Of a stretch of DNA of 64,000 nt, positions 44,279 to 53,826 are shown one piece after another. This DNA comes from Clostridium amylolyticum (GTDB lineage: Bacteria; Bacillota; Clostridia; Clostridiales; Clostridiaceae). Position numbers and translations under genes: made by a program. Under the pieces are notes generated by a model. The model saw only the letters and a list, made by a program, of their open reading frames with translations, was not told where the DNA came from and did not search any database. The stretch lies in assembly GCF_900142075.1 (NCBI RefSeq), contig NZ_FQZO01000001.1, positions 620,001-684,000 of the forward strand. The letters run 5' to 3'. Within the stretch, counting starts at the first letter, position 1, and every line of letters starts with the position of its first letter.

Positions 44279-44545
44279 TAAAAAAACCTCACCCAACAAT
44301 AGGGCGAAGTTATATTCGCGGTACCACCTAAATTATGCTTATTATAAGCACATCTCATTCAGACACTATCATGTCTTACCGCTTTCACGGGCGGATCCCG
44401 TTAAGTACTACTACCTTAATAAGGTTTCGGCTTACTCCTTAAAGGTCCATTCCCTGCATACTTCTGTATTGAGATCACACCACCCTCAACTCTCTGAAAC
44501 ATAGTTAACACAGGTACTCTTCCTTCTCATTGGATTTATTAAATT
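44279..44545 (-). promoter_or_regulatory. T-box leader, specifier UGG (Trp)
   Basis: On the minus strand the T-box sequence AGGTGGTACCGCG (44317-44329) is followed by terminator arms CTTCGCCC/GGGTGAGG and a T-run. Stem I contains GGAATGGACC, whose UGG specifier (44447-44449) sits in the usual GAA-XXX-ACC frame, and GGAGTAAGCCGAAA lies beyond. Uncharged tRNA-Trp should stabilise the antiterminator and turn on trpP. Limits of stem I are approximate. Confidence 0.93.
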
Positions 44546-44617
44546 TTATCACTTAAAAATATTAATGTCAATACTAGGATATATAGTCTATAATAAAATT
44601 GAGAGGGGGAGAAATTT

Positions 44618-45253
44618 GTGTATAATACTTTTATTTTAATTGCTTTTATTACTGTATCTATATTAAATATAATATTTAATTATAGAAATAATTTGAAAGG
44701 AATTTATTTAACTAAGCCACTTATAATGCCTTTACTCATTTTATACTATATTACTTTAACACAAAATATTAATTTTATTATCATAGGGGCTCTTATATTC
44801 GGCTTTTTAGGAGATATTTTTCTTTTAGATAGCAAAAATCATTTTACAAAAGGATTACTTTCATTTTTTTGTGGACATATTTTGTATATTGTAGCATTTT
44901 ATTTAAATTTTACAATTAGAGGTGTAAAGGGTTTCTATTTTGTATTTATAATATTTTATTTATTTTATGCTTTATTACTTGTTAAAGGGTTGTTTCCATA
45001 TTTAGGGTCAATGAAAATACTTGGTACAATGTATATGAGTACAATAATGGTAATGAGTTTTATCTCATTATTGATGATGCTACAAAGCTTTACCATTAAC
45101 ACTGTCCTTATTTTTTTAGGAAGTATAATATTTATAATTTCTGATAGCGTACTAGCTTTCGATACTTTTAAAGAAAAATATGCTTATTCTGGAGTTATTA
45201 TTATGAGCACGTATATAACTGCTCAGTTTTTAATTATTGTTGGAATTAGATAA
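44618..45253 (+). CDS. YhhN/TMEM86 family membrane protein (lysoplasmalogenase-like)
   Basis: This 211-residue protein has about eight hydrophobic segments and the family motif FGFLGDIFLLDSKNHFTKGLLSFFCGHILY, whose acidic residues and His are likely catalytic. The family cleaves lysoplasmalogens; clostridia make plasmalogens, so that role is plausible here. The start is GTG 44618 with GGGGGAG 7 bases upstream. It diverges from the trpP leader. Confidence 0.88.
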   Translation: MYNTFILIAFITVSILNIIFNYRNNLKGIYLTKPLIMPLLILYYITLTQNINFIIIGALIFGFLGDIFLLDSKNHFTKGLLSFFCGHILYIVAFYLNFTIRGVKGFYFVFIIFYLFYALLLVKGLFPYLGSMKILGTMYMSTIMVMSFISLLMMLQSFTINTVLIFLGSIIFIISDSVLAFDTFKEKYAYSGVIIMSTYITAQFLIIVGIR

Positions 45254-45283
45254 ATGCTCTTAGGCTTTTGCCTAAGAGCATTT
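45252..45283 (+). terminator. Intrinsic terminator after the YhhN gene
   Basis: AAATGCTCTTAGGC pairs perfectly with GCCTAAGAGCATTT around TTTT. The stem starts in the stop codon. Confidence 0.9.
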
Positions 45284-45431
45284 ATTAAAAAGATAAGCTT
45301 TATCAATTGCAAAATATTATTTTTTATAATAAGTTTATTATCATGAAGTTTGTAATATAATCTTATTAATACTAAAATATTACTTAAGTACATTAAAGGG
45401 AAATTATGAAGTTATGATAAGGAGGGAAACC

Positions 45432-45893
45432 ATGGATATTTTAGAAAAAGCGATTTCCTTAGCATTAGAAGGTCATGCTAATCAAAAAGATAAAGGGGGT
45501 ATGCCATATATACTTCATCCTTTATATGTTATGAATAAGATGGATACAAAGAATGAAATGATTTGTGCAGTTCTTCATGATTTAGTTGAAGATACAGAGA
45601 TAACATTTAAAGATTTAGAATTTCTTGGTTTTTCCAAGGAAAATTTGTATACTTTAGATTGTTTAACTAGAAGAGAAAATGAGGATTATTTTGATTATAT
45701 TGAAAGAGTTAAGAGAGACAAGACAGCCGTTAAGGTTAAGCTAGCAGACCTGGAACATAATATGGATTTTAAAAGGGCAAAGAATTTGTCAGATGAATAT
45801 ATAATATTAACTTTAAAAAAATATAAAAAAGCTTGGAATGAGTTAAATAAAATCCGTGAAAATTTTATTTGCATACCTATGGAAGGAAAATAA
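45432..45893 (+). CDS. RelA/SpoT-type HD domain hydrolase (MESH1-like)
   Basis: This 153-residue protein consists only of the HD domain found in (p)ppGpp hydrolases: ALEGHANQKDKGGMPYILHPLYV near the start, LHDLVEDTEIT (HDxxED) near 56, and a late VKLADLEHNMD. A small alarmone hydrolase is likely, but related domains act on other nucleotides. ATG 45432 lies 6 bases after AAGGAGG. Confidence 0.87.
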   Translation: MDILEKAISLALEGHANQKDKGGMPYILHPLYVMNKMDTKNEMICAVLHDLVEDTEITFKDLEFLGFSKENLYTLDCLTRRENEDYFDYIERVKRDKTAVKVKLADLEHNMDFKRAKNLSDEYIILTLKKYKKAWNELNKIRENFICIPMEGK

Positions 45894-45945
45894 TCATGGA
45901 TGTAGAAATCATATACTAACATTTTATAAAGGTAAGGTGAAATAC

Positions 45946-46248
45946 ATGATAAAACATATAGTAATGTGGAAAATTAAAGACTTTGCTGAAGGTAACAGCA
46001 AAGAACAAAATTGCAATAAAATAAAAAACGAATTAGAAGCTTTAAAATCTAAAATTCCTTGTATAAAAAGTATTGAAGTTGGTATTAACTTTTCTGAAGA
46101 TAAGGCTGCATATGACTTAGTGCTGTATTCAGAATTTGAAGATGAAAATGCATTAAATGAATACCAAAATCATGAAGAACATTTAAAAGTGGCTAAATAT
46201 ATAGGCCTAGTGAGAGAAGATAGAATTATAGCCGATTATAAATTATAA
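45946..46248 (+). CDS. Dabb family (stress-responsive A/B barrel) protein
   Basis: This 100-residue dimeric alpha/beta-barrel protein opens with the typical IKHIVMWKIKDFAEG and ends with a conserved EHLKVAKYIGLVREDRIIADY. Its exact role is unknown. ATG 45946 has AAGGTG 6 bases upstream; frame upstream of it is open but lacks family similarity. It follows the HD gene by about 50 bases. Confidence 0.87.
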   Translation: MIKHIVMWKIKDFAEGNSKEQNCNKIKNELEALKSKIPCIKSIEVGINFSEDKAAYDLVLYSEFEDENALNEYQNHEEHLKVAKYIGLVREDRIIADYKL

Positions 46249-46285
46249 GAGAAGTATTTATTTTATTTATATAGAGGTATTTTAC

Positions 46286-46792
46286 ATGTCAGATATTATT
46301 TTAAAACATATTGATGTAAATGATGGAATTGAAGTTTTAGATATGATAAGAGAAATTGGACCAGGTGAAAATGGCTTCGAAAACAGATATTATGATATGC
46401 CTATAGCCTTTTTTTCGGAGTTTAAGAAAGATAGAGTTAATGAAGCAAAAGGTATAGGACTTTTACCTGGATATGTAAGACAAAGCTTTTATATACTCTA
46501 TATAGAGGGAAAGCCTGTGGGGTGCAGCAAGTTAAGACATAGCTTAACAAATAATTTATTAAAAAAAGGAGGTCACATAGGCTACTCCATTAGACCTTCT
46601 GAAAGAGAAAAAGGTTATGGAAACATTATATTGAAAGAAACCCTAAAAAAAGCAAAAAAATTAAAGCTAAATAAGGTTTTGGTTACTTGTAATGAAGATA
46701 ACATCGCTTCTAGTAAGATTATTGAATATAATGGGGGAGTTTTAAAGAATATAGATGAAGGCATCTGTAGATACTGGATTAAGGTATTATAA
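46286..46792 (+). CDS. GNAT family acetyltransferase
   Basis: This 168-residue GNAT has an N-terminal strand-helix region, the beta-4 segment HIGYSIRPSEREKGYGNIIL containing the acetyl-CoA loop (REKGYG), and LVTCNEDNIASSKIIEYNGG typical of the C-terminal part. The substrate is not evident. AGAGGT precedes the ATG. Confidence 0.9.
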   Translation: MSDIILKHIDVNDGIEVLDMIREIGPGENGFENRYYDMPIAFFSEFKKDRVNEAKGIGLLPGYVRQSFYILYIEGKPVGCSKLRHSLTNNLLKKGGHIGYSIRPSEREKGYGNIILKETLKKAKKLKLNKVLVTCNEDNIASSKIIEYNGGVLKNIDEGICRYWIKVL

Positions 46793-46909
46793 TATTTTTT
46801 ATAATAATCCACTTGAATTCATATTATAGCTAAACTATAATTAAATGAGACTATATTTATATATTTAGATATATAAATATAGCAAATGATATATGGAGGG
46901 ATTATTATA

Positions 46910-47302
46910 ATGTATAAATATGTGATTTTATTAGTGTTTATAGTGGTTTTAATATATTTAAAAAACATATTTAAGAAAGTTAAACACCCTAATGTGAAAA
47001 ATATTAATGCAGAAGAAGCTAAAAGATTATTGGAGGATAATAAACAGGTATTTGTACTTGATGTAAGAACCAAAGAAGAGTACTTAAGAGGACATATTGA
47101 GAAGGCAAAATTAATATCTGTTTCTGAATTAGATCATAGGGTAAATATCATAAAAAATTACAAAAACAAACCAGTACTAGTTTATTGTGCTTCAGGAGGA
47201 AGAAGTCCTAGAGCAGTTAAGGTTTTACTGGATAATGATTTTACTGAAATATACCATTTATATAAAGGATTAAATTCTTGGAAGTATACTAAAGTTAAAT
47301 AA
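46910..47302 (+). CDS. Membrane-anchored rhodanese domain protein
   Basis: This 130-residue protein has one N-terminal transmembrane helix (residues 3-20) and a rhodanese domain: LDVRTKEEYLRGHIEKA near 55 and the active-site loop VYCASGGRSPRA with the catalytic Cys near 97. It probably transfers sulfane sulfur. ATG 46910 lies 9 bases after GGAGGG, preferred over ATG 46886. Confidence 0.92.
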   Translation: MYKYVILLVFIVVLIYLKNIFKKVKHPNVKNINAEEAKRLLEDNKQVFVLDVRTKEEYLRGHIEKAKLISVSELDHRVNIIKNYKNKPVLVYCASGGRSPRAVKVLLDNDFTEIYHLYKGLNSWKYTKVK

Positions 47303-47314
47303 CCATCCTTTAAT

Positions 47315-47345
47315 AAAAGCTTATCTCATGGAGATAAGCTTTTTT
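47315..47345 (+). terminator. Intrinsic terminator after the rhodanese gene
   Basis: AAAAGCTTATCTC pairs perfectly with GAGATAAGCTTTT around three bases, with further T. Confidence 0.92.
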
Positions 47346-47443
47346 AATATTTTTGTGAGTAATTATAAAAGGATTATGAGTATTAATATAGAATTAACAT
47401 TAATGGGTTGATACTATAATAAGATGAATTAATGGAGGTAACT

Positions 47444-48598
47444 ATGGAAGGACCAAGAGCATGTAAAATAGAAGAATTATCAGAGGTAGTAGATTTAATT
47501 AATAAGACCTTTAGAACATCCGCAGGGTTAAAGCCTACAATGGGGCAGGAGTTTCCACTGCTATTAAGCGAAGAAAATCTAGATAACATGAGAGTTATTT
47601 CAGTAGAGGGTAACATTGCAGCAGATGTAAATTATTATCCTTCAAAAATGAATATTGAAGGTGCAGAAATTAATGTGGCATCCATAGGAGCTGTTTGTAC
47701 TCATAATGATCATAGAGGAAAGGGGTATTCTTCTATTATCTTAGATGATATAGAAAAAAGGCTAAAAGAGAGTAATACCCATTTATTATTTGTATCTGGA
47801 GGAAGAAGCCTTTATTTAAGAAGAGGATGTACTTTCTGCGGAAAGTTTTATGAATTTAAAACAAGTATTGATATTTTAAATAATATGGATGATATTAATC
47901 CTAAAATATCTGTGGAAGAAGTAACTGACTTTAATGCTTTGGATTTTATAAAAATATATAACGGCCATAGATCAAGATTTATAAGAAGTTATAGTGAGTT
48001 TAATAAGCTTTATAATGGGGCAACTACCATATGGGATGATTTTTATTATAAAACATACTTGGTTAGAGTACATAGTAAAATAGTGGCATATTTTATAATA
48101 AGAGTTAGGAAAAATGAAGATAATGAACTTTATGGCACCATGGTAGAATATAGCGGAGACATTTCTAGCATCCTAAAAGGATTGCAGTATGCTGCAAAAG
48201 AAAATAACTTAAAGGAATATCTTATTCGCTGTGAATATAGAGATATATTAAGCTCATACCTTTTGGCTATGGGAAGTAACTATGATGAAATAAATCAGTT
48301 AGGTACGGTTAAAATTATTAGTTTTTCAGATCTTATGATTCAGCTAAAGGGTTATTTTAAGCAGTACATTTCAGAGGAAGAACTTAGTAATTTGAATTTT
48401 TATGAAACCCAAGAAGCAAAGGTTATACAATATAAGCAGGAGACTTTAGAGCTTAAACAAAATGAAGCTGAGAAACTTATACTAGGGGATTGGAAAGATA
48501 TTAAAGGAGAAAAACAAATATCATCAGAATTTAAGATCATACTAGATAAGGTATTTCCTATTTATATACCATGGGTAGGTAATATTAATTATCAATAA
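47444..48598 (+). CDS. Large GNAT acetyltransferase (Eis-like layout)
   Basis: This 384-residue protein has an N-terminal GNAT domain with VASIGAVCTHNDHRGKGYSSIILDDIEKR, where the acetyl-CoA loop is HRGKGYS. A second GNAT-like region and a C-terminal domain follow. The size and layout suggest the multi-domain Eis/YkwB-type group rather than single-domain GNATs; the substrate is unknown. ATG 47444 is 5 bases after GGAGG. Confidence 0.87.
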   Translation: MEGPRACKIEELSEVVDLINKTFRTSAGLKPTMGQEFPLLLSEENLDNMRVISVEGNIAADVNYYPSKMNIEGAEINVASIGAVCTHNDHRGKGYSSIILDDIEKRLKESNTHLLFVSGGRSLYLRRGCTFCGKFYEFKTSIDILNNMDDINPKISVEEVTDFNALDFIKIYNGHRSRFIRSYSEFNKLYNGATTIWDDFYYKTYLVRVHSKIVAYFIIRVRKNEDNELYGTMVEYSGDISSILKGLQYAAKENNLKEYLIRCEYRDILSSYLLAMGSNYDEINQLGTVKIISFSDLMIQLKGYFKQYISEEELSNLNFYETQEAKVIQYKQETLELKQNEAEKLILGDWKDIKGEKQISSEFKIILDKVFPIYIPWVGNINYQ

Positions 48599-48642
48599 TT
48601 ATACATAAGGTATGATAAGTAGTTTATAACGAAATAATACTT

Positions 48643-48668
48643 AAAGACAGCAAAAGCTGTCTTTTTTA
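48643..48668 (+). terminator. Intrinsic terminator after the large GNAT gene
   Basis: AAGACAGC-AAAA-GCTGTCTT followed by TTTT. Confidence 0.92.
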
Positions 48669-48782
48669 TTAGCCTTATACTTTTATGTAGGTAAATATTA
48701 GTATAATAAGGTATAATAGTAATAATATTAATGATAATAATAGTAGACTACTTACATAATAAAAACTGAAAGGAGCACAGAA

Positions 48783-51704
48783 ATGATTTTGGAAAAGAAT
48801 AACATATATAATGGATTTAAGTTACAGGAAACTAAATATATTAATGAACTAAATTCTGAAGCAATGATATTTATTCATGAAAAAACTGGAGCAAAACTTT
48901 TCAAGCTTCAAAATAGTGATGACAATAAGGTTTTTTGCATTGGATTTAGGACACCACCTAAAGATAGCACTGGTGTAGCACACATAATTGAACATTCAGT
49001 GTTGTGTGGTTCAGAAAAGTATAGGAGCAAGGAGCCTTTTGTAGAATTATTAAAAGGATCATTAAATACATTTTTAAACGCTATGACCTTTCCAGATAAA
49101 ACCATTTATCCGGTGGCCAGTAGAAATAGTAAAGACTTTCATAACTTAATTAATGTATATTTAGATGCAGTACTTCATCCTTTAATATATAATGAGCCGC
49201 TGATTTTCATGCAGGAGGGTTGGCATTATGAACTTAATTCTCCTGAAGGAGAACTTATTATAAATGGCGTAGTTTATAATGAAATGAAAGGGGTATACTC
49301 TTCACCGGACTCTCTTTTATATAGATATATTCCTAGCTCTTTAATGCCAAATACTACTTATGGTGTGGATTCTGGAGGAGACCCTGATGAGATTCCCAAT
49401 TTAACCTATGAGGGTTTTGTTAATTTCCATAAGAGATATTATCATCCATCTAATTCATATATTTTCCTTTATGGTGATGGTGAAGTTACAGAAGAGCTTA
49501 AGCTAATAGATAATTATTTAAAAGATTATGAAAAAATATCCCCTGATTCAGAAATTTACACACAAAAACCTTTTAATGAAATGAAGGAAATAGTAATACC
49601 TTACACCATCTCTAAAGAAGAGGAAGATAAAGATAAAACATATTTAAGTCTTAATTTTTCCATAGGAACATCCATGGATGCAGAACTAAGTTTAGCATTC
49701 CAAGTTTTAACCTATATGCTTATTCAAAACCCAGCTGCTCCTTTAAAGAAAGCACTAATAGAAGCAGAAATAGGTAAAAGTGTGAATGGAGATTACGACA
49801 GTAGCAGCAAGCAGCCAGTGCTTAGCATAATAGTAAAGAATTCTGAAGAAGAAAACAAAGAAAAATTCCAACAGGTAGTATTTGATACCCTTAAAGCTTT
49901 AGTAGATAACGGTATTGATAAGGAACTTATAGAAGCCAGCATAAACTTTCAAGAGTTCTTGCTGAGAGAAAGTGATTTTAGAGGATACCCTAAGGGGTTA
50001 GTATACTATATGGGCGCTATGGAAAGCTGGCTTCATGATGAGAGCCCATTGTTACACCTGGAATATGATAATCATATAAATAAAATTAAGCAGGCTCTTA
50101 CCACTAATTATTTTGAAGAGCTTATAGATAAATATATCCTTAAAAACAATCATAGCTCCCTAGTTATTTTAAAACCTGAAAAGGGACTAGGTGAGAAAAA
50201 AGCTAAAGACTTGGAAAAAAAGTTAAAGGATTATAAGTCATCCTTAAATTCTAAAGAAATAGAAAAAATTATATCAAACACAAAAAGATTAAGAGAAAGA
50301 CAACAGTCTCAAGACAGTGAGGAAGTTCTTCATAGCATTCCTCAGCTAGCTCTTTCAGATATTGACAAAAAAGCTGAGTGGCTGCCTATAGAAGAATTAC
50401 AATTACAGAATACTAAGGTTTTATTCCATGATGTATTTACTAATAAGATAGCATATTTAAACTTTATATTTGATACTTCTAACGTACCTGAAGAATTAGT
50501 ACCTTATATTAGACTCCTGGGGGACCTTCTATCCAAATTAAGTACTGATAAATACAGTTATGAATCTTTAAGTAATAAGATTAATATAAATACTGGAGGT
50601 ATAAATTTTGTTGTAAACACTTCTAGTAATAAGGATAATACTGAAGATTTTAAACCTATGCTTACAGTGAAATCTAAAGCATTGATTGAAAAGCTTCCAG
50701 AGCTTTCTAACCTTATAGGAGAAATTATAAAGAATACGAAGTTTAGTGAAAAAAGTAAGATACTATCCCTTATAAGGGAGCAAAAGGCAAGAATGGAAAG
50801 CCTTATTTACAATAGCGGTCATAGTATTGCAAGCCTTAAGGTTCTTTCTTATTTAACCCCTAAGGGAATCTATGATGAAACTGTAAGAGGCTTAAGTTAT
50901 TATAGATTCTTATGTACATTAGAAGAAAACTATAATGATGAATATGAAGTGTTAATAAATAACTTGGCTAAGGTTAAGGAGTTGGTGTTTAATTTAAACA
51001 ATCTTACTATTAGCTATACTTGTGAGAAAGAATACTATAATCGCTTAGAAGAAGCATTAAATGTGGTTTCTCAATACCTAAACTGTGATAAGGTTTATAA
51101 AGTCTCATATAATTATGGAGTAGGCAAAAAAAATGAAGGATTAACCACAGAAGCAAAAGTGCAGTATGTTGCCAAAGGCTTTAACTACAAAGAATTAGGC
51201 TTTGAATATAATGGTGCATTAAGAGTAATTGAAAATATACTAACCTTGGATTATTTGTGGAATAAAGTTAGGGTTATGGGGGGAGCATATGGGGTTAATG
51301 TAAATGTTCTGAAGGATGGAAGCGTATATATATCTTCTTATAGGGATCCTAAATTAGCTGAAACTATAAATGCTTACGACAATATATTTAACTATCTAAA
51401 GGACTTTCAAGGTGGAGAGAGAGAAATTGTTAAGTATATTTTAGGAACTATAAGCAGGCTAGATTTCCCTTTAACTCCTTCTATGATTTCGGATATATCC
51501 GATAGCAGATATTTTGCTGGAATTACCTATGAGGATATTCAAAAAGAAAGAGATGAGATTCTAAGCTTAAATAGTGAAACAGTACAAAGTTTCAGTAGTT
51601 TATTTAAAATGGGTATGGAAGAAAATTATATATGTGTTTTAGGTAATGAAGAGAAGATTCAATCAAATAAATCTATATTTGAAAACATAACGAAAGTATT
51701 CTAA
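48783..51704 (+). CDS. M16C insulinase-family peptidase (PreP/HypA-like)
   Basis: This 973-residue zinc peptidase is of the presequence protease subgroup. The inverted zinc motif HIIEH lies near residue 69, and YNEMKGVYSS carries the downstream Glu ligand near 165. The remaining M16 domains, including an inactive second half, follow. It probably degrades small peptides inside the cell. GAAAGGAGC precedes the ATG. It appears monocistronic, between two terminators. Confidence 0.95.
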   Translation: MILEKNNIYNGFKLQETKYINELNSEAMIFIHEKTGAKLFKLQNSDDNKVFCIGFRTPPKDSTGVAHIIEHSVLCGSEKYRSKEPFVELLKGSLNTFLNAMTFPDKTIYPVASRNSKDFHNLINVYLDAVLHPLIYNEPLIFMQEGWHYELNSPEGELIINGVVYNEMKGVYSSPDSLLYRYIPSSLMPNTTYGVDSGGDPDEIPNLTYEGFVNFHKRYYHPSNSYIFLYGDGEVTEELKLIDNYLKDYEKISPDSEIYTQKPFNEMKEIVIPYTISKEEEDKDKTYLSLNFSIGTSMDAELSLAFQVLTYMLIQNPAAPLKKALIEAEIGKSVNGDYDSSSKQPVLSIIVKNSEEENKEKFQQVVFDTLKALVDNGIDKELIEASINFQEFLLRESDFRGYPKGLVYYMGAMESWLHDESPLLHLEYDNHINKIKQALTTNYFEELIDKYILKNNHSSLVILKPEKGLGEKKAKDLEKKLKDYKSSLNSKEIEKIISNTKRLRERQQSQDSEEVLHSIPQLALSDIDKKAEWLPIEELQLQNTKVLFHDVFTNKIAYLNFIFDTSNVPEELVPYIRLLGDLLSKLSTDKYSYESLSNKININTGGINFVVNTSSNKDNTEDFKPMLTVKSKALIEKLPELSNLIGEIIKNTKFSEKSKILSLIREQKARMESLIYNSGHSIASLKVLSYLTPKGIYDETVRGLSYYRFLCTLEENYNDEYEVLINNLAKVKELVFNLNNLTISYTCEKEYYNRLEEALNVVSQYLNCDKVYKVSYNYGVGKKNEGLTTEAKVQYVAKGFNYKELGFEYNGALRVIENILTLDYLWNKVRVMGGAYGVNVNVLKDGSVYISSYRDPKLAETINAYDNIFNYLKDFQGGEREIVKYILGTISRLDFPLTPSMISDISDSRYFAGITYEDIQKERDEILSLNSETVQSFSSLFKMGMEENYICVLGNEEKIQSNKSIFENITKVF

Positions 51705-51724
51705 TATTAAAATAAATATATTCT

Positions 51725-51765
51725 TAAAGACTTTGAGAAACACTATTCTCAAAGTCTTTATTTTT
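51725..51765 (+). terminator. Intrinsic terminator after the M16C peptidase gene
   Basis: TAAAGACTTTGAGAA pairs perfectly with TTCTCAAAGTCTTTA across six bases, followed by TTTTT. Confidence 0.93.
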
Positions 51766-51888
51766 AATAAGTTATTAATTTATAAATATACCTTAAACCT
51801 TTTGTTAAGTTTAGGATTTTTAAATATTTTTAATATATAATTACTCTAGTGTGTAATGAGGGAACAAATATTTTAGGAGGAAGATAAT

Positions 51889-53730
51889 ATGGTAAGATTA
51901 TTTAACAATCCAACAGAAGAACTAAAATACAGTATTAAGAAAATGGTATTTAACATTTTCAATTCTTCCTTTATATACAACTTTATTGGGATTTTGCTAA
52001 AGACTATTTTTTTTATTATGATAATAAGTGATGATAAAGCTTCAAAATTAAATACAAATATTATTAGTAACAAAAATCCATCCTTAATAATTTATGTAGC
52101 TTTTATAGCTTTAATATTGAGCTTTGGATTCCTAACCAAGAAATCAAAATGGTCATTTTTTATAATTAATTTAGTTATAACGGTAATATATATTGGTGAT
52201 ATACTTTATTACAGAAGTAATAGCTCTTTTTTAAACCCTCATTTACTGCAATTAACTACTAACTTAGATAATTTAGGGGATAGCATATTTTCATTATTTA
52301 GAAAGGTAGACTTATTAATTATATTAGATTTAATTTTATTTATACCTATAAGCTTTCTTATAAAAGGTTTTAATGAAAGAAGCAAATCAGTATTTGCAAT
52401 AATATCTATAACTAGTATGTTAGTTTTAGTCAATATATATATTAACCATGATGTAATAAATCATAATAGTAAAGATGAAAAACTTTTTTCTATAAGCTGG
52501 GCTCCTAATGAAAACATGTATGCACTTACCCCTATTGGATATCATGTGGTGGACACTGTTAAATATTTTAAGGAGAGTAAGCCCTTAAATTTATCTGCTG
52601 AAGAGAAAAATCAAATATATTCATGGCTTGTAGGACAAGAAGAAAACTTACCTGATAATAAATATAAAGGAAGTTTAAAGGATAAAAATTTATTAATTAT
52701 ACAGGTAGAATCTCTTGAAAATTTTGTTATAGGTAAAGAAGTAGATGGTCAGGAAATAACACCTAATATGAATAAGCTTTTAAAAAACTCTCTATATTTT
52801 AATAATTTTCACGAGCAAACCTATAAAGGAACTACTTCTGATGCGGAATTAATAACTAATACATCCTTATTGCCTGTTAGAGCTGGAAGTACATTTTTTA
52901 GATTTCCTAATAATTCTTATCCAAGCTCACTTCCAAACCTATTGAAGAAGAGAGGATATAGCACTGTTGCAGCTCATGCAGATAAGGGGAGTTATTGGAA
53001 TTGGGTAAATGCTCTATCTTCCATTGGGTATGATAAGTGTTTTGATATAACAGCTTTCGAAAAAGATGAAAAGATAGGTATGGGATTAAGTGATGAGAGT
53101 TTTTTTAAGCAATTAGCTGATATTATAGATAAACAAGGTAAGCCATTTTTAAACTTTGCAGTTACCCTTACCAATCACGGACCTTTTGTATTACCAGATG
53201 AATATAAAACTCTACATCTAGAAGATGAGCTAGATAAGTCTATACTAGGTAAGTATTTTCAGACGGTGAGATATACAGATAAACAAATAGGAATGTTATT
53301 AGAGGAACTGGATAAAAAAGGGATTTTGGATAATACTACAGTAGTTATTTATGGAGACCATGAAGGAATAAATAAATACTATGCTGATGAAGTAGAGAAA
53401 CTGCCTTCAAAATATCACTTTGCTTTAGAAAATGATTTAAGAGTACCACTTATAATCTATTCTAAAAATATTAAAGGGGAAGTATTTGATACTACGGCAG
53501 GTCAGGTAGATTTACTACCAACTCTAGCCTATTTGATGGATATTGATAAATCAGAATTGGAAGGAGCTACCCTAGGTAGAAATCTTTTAAACACTAATAA
53601 AGACTTTGTCATTACAGCTTTAGGAGAGTACAAAGGAAAATCGCATAGTAATGAGGAAGTGGAGGAGAGAATAAAGTCCTTAGAAATAAGTGATAAAATC
53701 ATTAATTCTAACTTTTTTAAAGGATACTAG
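51889..53730 (+). CDS. LTA synthase-family sulfatase
   Basis: This 613-residue membrane enzyme probably transfers glycerol phosphate during polymer synthesis on the cell surface. The first half has about five hydrophobic segments (about residues 20-165). The sulfatase-type catalytic domain follows: the metal site IIQVESLENF near 235, the nucleophile Thr in YKGTTSDAEL near 275, TLTNHGPF near 425, and YGDHEG near 485. AGGAGGAAG precedes the ATG. Which polymer it makes (LTA or a related one) is not shown. Confidence 0.93.
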   Translation: MVRLFNNPTEELKYSIKKMVFNIFNSSFIYNFIGILLKTIFFIMIISDDKASKLNTNIISNKNPSLIIYVAFIALILSFGFLTKKSKWSFFIINLVITVIYIGDILYYRSNSSFLNPHLLQLTTNLDNLGDSIFSLFRKVDLLIILDLILFIPISFLIKGFNERSKSVFAIISITSMLVLVNIYINHDVINHNSKDEKLFSISWAPNENMYALTPIGYHVVDTVKYFKESKPLNLSAEEKNQIYSWLVGQEENLPDNKYKGSLKDKNLLIIQVESLENFVIGKEVDGQEITPNMNKLLKNSLYFNNFHEQTYKGTTSDAELITNTSLLPVRAGSTFFRFPNNSYPSSLPNLLKKRGYSTVAAHADKGSYWNWVNALSSIGYDKCFDITAFEKDEKIGMGLSDESFFKQLADIIDKQGKPFLNFAVTLTNHGPFVLPDEYKTLHLEDELDKSILGKYFQTVRYTDKQIGMLLEELDKKGILDNTTVVIYGDHEGINKYYADEVEKLPSKYHFALENDLRVPLIIYSKNIKGEVFDTTAGQVDLLPTLAYLMDIDKSELEGATLGRNLLNTNKDFVITALGEYKGKSHSNEEVEERIKSLEISDKIINSNFFKGY

Positions 53731-53762
53731 TAGGTAATTAATGATTTTTAATTAAAATATAG

Positions 53763-53810
53763 AAAAACCGAGGCTCTTAAATAAATATGTATCTAAGACC
53801 TTGGTTTTCC
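53763..53810. terminator. Imperfect bidirectional terminator
   Basis: AAAACCGAGGCTCTTA and TAAGACCTTGGTTTT pair with two mismatches across about 15 bases, between the convergent LTA-synthase-like and GGDEF-EAL genes. Confidence 0.7.
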
Positions 53811-53826
53811 TTTTATGAATATTTAT

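Noticed and set aside
45856..45945. Extended N-terminus of the Dabb protein
   Set aside because: Open frame only; it overlaps the HD gene and lacks family similarity. ATG 45946 with AAGGTG is the sensible start.
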